Source of the DNA: Augochlora pura
Taxonomy: Eukaryota > Arthropoda > Insecta > Hymenoptera > Halictidae
Assembly: GCF_028453695.1 (NCBI RefSeq)
Contig: NC_135779.1
Span: forward strand, 9,436,831-9,500,830
DNA length: 64,000 nt
Direction: 5' to 3'
Both the position numbers and the translations under genes were made by a program. Positions 58,001 to 64,000 of this stretch are shown here, one piece after another. Position 1 is the stretch's first letter. The number at the start of each line of letters is the position of its first letter. The notes under the pieces are model-generated. The model had not been told where the DNA came from and did no database searches. It saw only the letters and a list, made by a program, of their open reading frames with translations.

Positions 58001-61000
58001 TTCGGCATCAGCACGCCGTTCTTGATCACCATCTTCACCGAGTTCGATGACGGTATTTGCTTATTGTCGGGCTTGTCCTTGCCGGACAACGCCTTGTTCG
58101 ACATCTTCGGGTTCATTAACTTCGCGTAATCGTTCTGATCGTTCGCCGATTGCGAGATCATGTCTCTGTTTTGAGGATACGCGCCGTATCCGGTGGTACC
58201 GATCGATGGCTCCACCGACGTTCCAACCGATGGCTCTACCAAAGTCCCGCCGCTGGTCAGTTGCAGGCCTCTGACCAATTCCTTTTGCAGTCTCTCCTTC
58301 AACGCCAAGTCCGGGCAGAACACGTGCGGTCCGAAGAAGTACGGCGGCAGTATCCTTGGCCCTTGATCGTCGGGGTACGCGCGGTAATATAAATGACTGT
58401 CCGGGTTGACTCCGTTCACCGACACGTTGTGCGCGTTCGCCTGGCTAGCCTGGCTCGCCTGTAGCAGAGCCTCGGCGAGCAACAATTGTTTCGCAGTGTT
58501 GTACAGCTCCTCCTGTTTCTTCCCATATTGTTCTTGCGCGGCCGAACAGTCCCCGTCCTCGTTGCGCTTCGGCTTCTTGCTGAGATCCAGAACGTCCATC
58601 GACAGATCCAGGGGACCGTCGTCCCCGGTCATCTCCGACACCGAAGGACGCCTCTTTCGGTTCATCCGACTAGCTTGTATTCTTTGGTGCGAATCGGATT
58701 TGGTATCACTGACTAGAGACACGCTGCTCTCCGACAACCTCGACTCCAGGTCCTCCTCGAGCTTCGTGTAGTACTGTTGCTTGCTGTGCCCCGACTTCCT
58801 CTCGTCCGCGTTCCGCGTCAACGGGATCGCCTGCTGACCCAGCCTCGGGTAGCTCCCGGCTTTCTCGTAGCCGGCGTGCAGGGACAACGAGTTGTGCAAC
58901 TTCGCCTCCTCGATTATCCTGATCTCGCCGCGGCCCTCCACCGGCGCCGACGGGTAATGCATCTGCGTCTGATGCTGCAGCTCGTCGTTCGTATACACCA
59001 GGCTCTTCCTCGCGTCGTCCTTGTCCGCGGTCGAATCCTCGTTCGGATGGTAAATTATCACGCTCTTGATGTCGTCCCTGGTCACCTTACCGTGCCTGTT
59101 CCTCACGTGTCGCTCGCAGTTCGCTTTGGTCGTGAACGCGAAGTGGCACAACGCGCACTCGAACGGTCTGTCACCGTTATGGGATCTCAAGTGTTTCACC
59201 AGGGTGGCCTTGTCGGGGCCGTTGAAGGGGCATATGACGCAAGGGTAAGGCATCTCTGGATCGACGTTCATGTGAGCTCTGTTGTGGCCCTTCAACGCTC
59301 TCAAATTCGGGTATATCGCCTTGCATAGTCGGCACGGGAACTCGCCTTTCAGTTTCATCTTTCTATATTCGGCCGCGAACGCGTCCTGTGCTTCTTCCTC
59401 GTGGTACTCCGAGCAGAACATGCCGGAGGAGCCGGACGAGCTGACGCTCGGATTAAACCTGATATTGCTTTCGGGCGTGCTGGCGTCGGACCTTGGAAAG
59501 TTCTGCAAAATCGGGCCGGATGTGACCGAGATGATGCTCTGGATGTCGGCCAAGTCTTTGCCTTCTTTGGCCTCGGTCATCGCCGCCTTGTTCTGCAGGT
59601 CGAGACCCGCGAAGAAGTAGTCTCTCCTCGATTGGCTGTCGTCGATCACCCTGGCTTGGGAGTTCGACGTGCCGCAGTCGGTTTCGTGCGCTTCCAACGC
59701 CAGTCGGCACGGGAACGCTCTGAGGCACTTGGAGCATTGGAACTTGGCCACCTCGCCGGAAGCAGGTCGATGAAGCGACTGCTCGCAGACGGCTCGGGCG
59801 ATCGCCGGAAATTTGTCCGCGGAGAAGTCGATGAAGGTCAGATCGTTGAAACCGATGACGGAGTTTCGGGAGTTGCGGCTTGCGTTGAATATCGCATGCT
59901 CCGACAGGTGAACCATAAACCGATGGAGGTTCAGCACTCGGTGATTTCTGAAGGACAGGTCACAGGGGTCGCACTTCGCTTGGAAGTCGGGATGGGCTTG
60001 CTCCAGGTGCGACTCCAACAGCGCGCTGGTCGCGAAATCCTCTCTGCTGCACATCGGGCAGATGAAAACTTTTTGGCTGTCGTCCGGGCTCACCATGATC
60101 TCCATACGGACATTGTTCAACATGATCTTGTGCCTCTTCAGGGTTTCGTTGTCGCTCACATAGTCCGGACACTTTCGCTTCAAGGCCTGCAGGGTCTCCT
60201 GTCGGTCCACGAGGTCCGGCGACTTTTGCTTCATGCTCGAATCGTTCTCTTGCCAGTCTACAAAGTCTGGCGACTTCTGCTTCAGGCTCGACAAATTCTC
60301 CTGCCATTCTAGGAAGTTTGGCGACTTTCGCTTCACGTTCGGCGTAGTATCCTGCCGTTCCAGGAAGTCCGGCGACTTCCGCTTCAGATTCGGCATGTCC
60401 TCCTGCCGATCGATGAAGTCCGGCGACTTCGAATTCTGTTCCGGCGAGTTATCCTGACAGTCGTCGAAGTCCGTGCAACTCCTCTTCACGGTCGCCAACT
60501 TCTTCTTCCGTTCGACGAAGTCCGGCGACTTCCGCTTGAGACTCGGCTCCGTTTTCTTCGCGATCTCGTTGTTGTTGTACTCCTCGATGTGCCGACGCTT
60601 CGACGAATTGTCCGAGTCGCTGCTGCCCTCCGACTCCGTGCAACTGTGCGACGGCGACGATCCGTGCGCCGTTTTCAGGTGCCTGTTCATGTTACCGTTC
60701 GTCGTGAACGCCATGTCGCAGGACTTGCATTTGAACGGACGCTCGCCCGAGTGCACCAGCACGTGCCTGTCCAACGAGCTCGCCGAGCTGAGCACCTTGC
60801 TGCACACACCGCAACAGTAGTCCTCCTCGCCGCTGCAATCCGTGCTGCGGGGAGAGTTGTGGCCGCGCAGGTGGTTCGTCAGCTCGTGGGTGCTAGACAG
60901 CACAGTGGGACACGCGGGACATGGGTGCGCGCACTCTGGCAGATCCACCTGAAATTTCGAAGGACGCGGTTATTTAACCTGTACAGCGTTCCAAACCGGA

Positions 61001-62011
61001 GGCAGATTTTTCTATCACGAATCAGTTCAGGATCGAGGATACGCGCGGATACGATAAGTTTACTCCCAATATTAGCAAACATTTTGTCAACAACTTTAAT
61101 AACAGATCCGGAGGAAGATTCCTACTATTCTATTGTGTCGTTAACACCAGAATTACCGAGCTACTTTGACATAAAAACGGTGCTGCGATAAAGTTTTGAT
61201 CATAACTATATTACTATAAAATTATTATATTACTTTAAAATTTATATTATTATATTACTATAAAATTTAACTATAAAATTATCTCATAACATCGCAACAA
61301 CCTAATATAGCACAAGAAATTTCAAAAAGAAATAGAGAAAAATAGTAGAAGAGAAAGCGGAGGTATTTGTTAACAAATACCTAAGAACAACGCGCGATAG
61401 AGAATGTACATCGTTGCATATTTCTGTGCTCGAGTTTGCACTCCGTATCTGCGGAAAAGTCGGCGACGACCCTGAGAACAGATTCCACGCGAATCGAGGT
61501 TACCGGAATCTTTCTAAACGCTTTTTTCTAAAGATATCGATCCGATATCCAAGTTCAAAGACGAGTTCAACGACTCCGAGGCACGCTACTCCTGTCGGCT
61601 TATCAGTGTCCAAACTATTGATCCTTGGCGCCGAGCAACTCGCCACGGTTTTTTCGGGGCGAAGTTGCGAAAGGGTTGCGATAAGTGTTTAGGACCGTTT
61701 CCCGATCGAATGATTCCGGGTAGCCCCGGTGTCGTAACCCAGATACATATTATTAGCTCGAAGCGATTACGGTGGATCGCGCAGCTATTATGATTGTCAT
61801 CTACACGGCCATCTTTTATCGACGGGTTACGCACATCGATGATCAGGAACTTGACGGTACATTTTCGTTTCTGACAATGTCGGGAGGGTCTTTAACTCGA
61901 TGTTTGACGAGATTGTATCGAGGGAAAGGTAACTTACGCTTGATAACGGCGATGCGGCATCGGCTTGGGTCTCGTTATCGTTTCCCTGGTTGGGTCCACT
62001 ATTGACAGTCA
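55061..62011 (-). CDS. peb: RREB1 / pebbled (hindsight) C2H2 zinc-finger factor, 5' end missing
   Basis: RREB1/Hindsight proteins are nuclear DNA-binding regulators of epithelial morphogenesis acting with Ras/MAPK, Notch and JNK signalling. Three exons are placed: 62011-61938 (acceptor TTTTTGTTGCAG, donor AGC|GTAAGT), 60948-56296 (1551 codons) and 55621-55061 (stop TGA), all in phase. Sixteen C2H2-type fingers are visible: numbering from the large exon, at 10-30, 46-66, 74-95, 297-319, 326-347, 405-425 (C2HC), 539-559, 570-590, 598-619, 997-1018, 1285-1305, 1313-1334, 1374-1396 and 1481-1502, plus two in the last exon. The pair SSASSLDRHVLVHSGERPFK and FTTNGNMNRHLK is diagnostic of RREB1. PLDLS (779-783) is a CtBP-binding motif. 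Eight 17-residue repeats (137-272) and a 12-lysine run (1262-1273) are unusual. The 5' coding start is not identified; the first placed exon begins inside a codon. Confidence 0.93.
56224..56295 (-). other. In-frame extension into the last peb intron
   Basis: If the donor AAAG|GTAAGG at 56295 is skipped, the frame stays open for 23 more residues (VRIESLMRFANHGG, then PKSSKRKLF) and stops at 56224. The resulting protein would lack the last two zinc fingers and gain a basic tail. The donor is strong, so splicing is the expected main outcome. Confidence 0.3.
57130..57165 (-). repeat. Coding (AAG)n run giving 12 lysines in peb
   Basis: A minus-strand AAG/AAA trinucleotide run encodes 12 consecutive lysines between an acidic Ser-rich stretch and the finger pair starting at residue 1285. 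The mix of AAG and AAA codons suggests some age; length variation between individuals is likely. Confidence 0.9.
60133..60540 (-). repeat. Eight tandem 51-base coding units in peb
   Basis: The units are exactly 17 codons each, with consensus LKRKSPDFxxRQExxxN. Variable positions lie between the conserved KSPDF and the acidic/Gln part. Units 3 to 7 are best conserved; units 1, 2 and 8 are diverged. There is no length change in any unit. The DNA period is visible directly (AAGTCCGGCGACTTCCGCTT-type words on the plus strand). Confidence 0.95.
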
Positions 62012-64000
62012 CTGCAACAAAAACGAAAAGTCAGCTGTTAGTAGTTGCACGAAAAGTATGAGATAATTTCTTTTTAATTCTTGATGCCGCAACGTTAACG
62101 TTCAACTGATCAATTCAACCTTTTATAACTAGCGAATTCGATGCATTACAGGAAAATCAGTGGTTGAATTGTGACCATGCGAAGACGTAAAGAGAATTTC
62201 ATAATTGTATTATGCTAGTTTTAGGTTATCAAAGTTACTAAAGGAAACAGTTTATTTTTATTTTAAATAGTTTTAATATCAGTAAACTGATTTATATTTT
62301 TAAACAGTTGTTGAAACTGCAAGTATTGTACTTGCCAGTAATGCAATCTTACATGCACTACGTCATATGATTGACGTAGCAATACAAATTGCAATAAGTC
62401 ATATGAAATGCAGACACTGTAGCTTAGAAAACGTTTTGTATTTCGTAAGAAAATAGCATCGATTTCAGGGGGTTAAATGTCGAGACCATTTTGCCCTCGG
62501 ACGTCTCAGAGCCTTCAAAACTCTCGCACGTTTAACCTAGTTTCACAAACTGCCGCCTCGAAGAACAATTAACTCCGTCGTGTCCCGGCGATCGACCGAT
62601 TCCCAGAGCTAACGAATTCCAGATAATTAGTCCACCGAAAACCGGGATACCCGTGAACGTCCGCGAGACGTACTTCGCGCGACAAGGCTCGTCGATCGGT
62701 TGCCGTCGGGCCGACGATAATGGCATATTGTTTGTAAATTCGTTGTCGTTGTTTAAAGGATCTCCCTGGGCGACACGCGACCGTGTGCCACACGGTGATC
62801 AGCCGTATATTCCGGAAGCTGATAGACGACCGCAAAAGAACGCCGCCCGGTGCTGGGACAATGACACTTATCAGCGGCCTCGTACGACGTCCTGACCGCA
62901 ATCCGTTCCTATTTACACCGTCGCTCGGTGGAAAACGGCGTCCAAGGATCCCGGAGGCGAGAATGGAGCTCTCCACTTCCGAGAACGATACGGGGGAACG
63001 CAAATAAACGGACGCCGAGAAAAAATAAGGTTACTCGATTGCCGGCGATAAACTGCCACGATCATTGCTCGACTTAGCGACAACAAGCTCCGCGATAACA
63101 GCTCAGCTGCCGGCGACTGTTCTGCTCGGTGTCCTGACTGCTTCGTTTCAAAATCTGTTAATCCTTCGCGTATCGATTCTTTGGTAGAAGGAAATTTACG
63201 CAACTCGAAAACACACAGCGACGAAGTCAACAATGAATTTGAAGCTCAAACAGAAATTTAATTTATTAAGGAGGTTAGATAAGTGAGGTTAGATCGACTT
63301 GGGACGGTCATGGCCGGGTCAACGTTGCCTCGAGGTATTGAAATTGTTCGCTTAATTATTTAATTATAAAGTATTATTTATAATGAAATAATATTTATAA
63401 TTATTTAACTATTTAATTATAAAGGGATTGCGTCAAATAAAATGCTGTCGCTTTAGGAATAATAGCAAGGCTACTTTCAGACTGCGGGATAATATTTTCG
63501 AAAATATGTTTCAAAAAATAGCTGAATAACATTCAGAATTGTTATAAACATCGTGAAAATAGTTCGCCGTACGAGAGTCGAAACATCGGCAAATCAACAA
63601 GGAATTTACGCGAAGGTAGAAAGAATCGATACCAGTATTTTTTTTCTATTATGCAATTGTGTCAATTAATTCAGTGTCTACTGCTTGTAAATTTGGCGGC
63701 GAGATTCATAAGATAAGGTTCTTCTTCGGTTGCATGTTGTGTTTAGCGTAATCTAAAACCTCCGAGATCAGTGATAAGGATCGTCCGAGTAACACGCAAG
63801 AATTAATAGCGTTGAATTAAAGTCTTCCAAAATCTTGGTCCGTCAATCATTTTCACGACTCTCTAGAACCAATGCAGATCCAATCAATATTCATACGATC
63901 GTTTCGAAAATATTAATAGCTTCAACTTTGATATATTTCGCGTGGTTGTCCGACACGCGTTGCTTTATAAAAATAGAAGACTGACTTCATCTTACTATTT
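62012..64000. other. Upstream intron or promoter side of peb
   Basis: No further peb exon could be assigned with confidence. About 62.5-63.2 kb is GC-richer with chance open frames on both strands. Short AT-rich direct and inverted repeats (TATTTAATTATAAAG twice) lie at 63355-63425. Confidence 0.4.

Noticed and set aside
57409..58050. Plus-strand open frame of 213 codons rich in Leu/Arg
   Set aside because: Antisense shadow of peb; composition mirrors the reverse complement of Glu/Ser-rich coding sequence.
59401..60312. Plus-strand open frame of 303 codons
   Set aside because: It lies antisense to the large peb exon and is a shadow of its codon composition; no family features.
1..64000. tRNA, rRNA, conserved miRNA and CRISPR signals
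   Set aside because: Looked by eye for tRNA B-box words and for common insect miRNA sequences, and found none convincing. A covariance-model scan (tRNAscan-SE, Infernal) would be decisive. CRISPR is not expected in an insect genome, and the tandem repeats lack unique spacers.

Overview
The window is nuclear DNA of an insect, most likely a hymenopteran (bee, ant or wasp). Five spliced protein genes with short introns match insect and animal families. The intergenic DNA is AT-rich but has many CpG-containing GC-richer patches, decayed mariner elements and short-period tandem repeats. The order is an inference from composition and repeat style; nothing here proves it.

Layout: (1) 68-2162 (+), the 3' part of SART1/Snu66, a spliceosomal tri-snRNP protein. 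(2) 4529-5947 (-), the 3' part of a TBC1D1/TBC1D4-type RabGAP (pollux), convergent with SART1 and cut off by a 100-N assembly gap (5974-6073). (3) About 6.1-41.7 kb, a gene-poor domain in which I recognise no protein exon. It holds mariner remnants, an inverted-repeat element, several minisatellites, at least two dispersed repeat families and GC-richer patches that could be regulatory. (4) 42811-45020 (-), a complete Elp3 in nine coding exons. (5) 46499-49316 (+), a complete Sirt6 in seven coding exons, divergent from Elp3. (6) 49.3-55.0 kb, the Sirt6 3' side and repeats. (7) 55061-62011 (-), nearly all of the RREB1/pebbled (hindsight) zinc-finger factor, whose 5' end lies beyond the last exon I can place. 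The rest, to 64000, looks like its upstream intron or promoter side.

The genes form no pathway or operon; they are independently transcribed housekeeping and developmental genes. Elp3 and Sirt6 start about 1.5 kb apart on opposite strands and may share a regulatory interval. All exon models below come from splice-site reading, and each was checked for reading phase and, where possible, against remembered family sequence. The most interesting observations are an in-frame 72-base intron inside Sirt6, eight uniform 17-residue repeats in the RREB1 homologue, a possible retained-intron isoform of that factor lacking its last two zinc fingers, and the missing TBC domain next to the gap.
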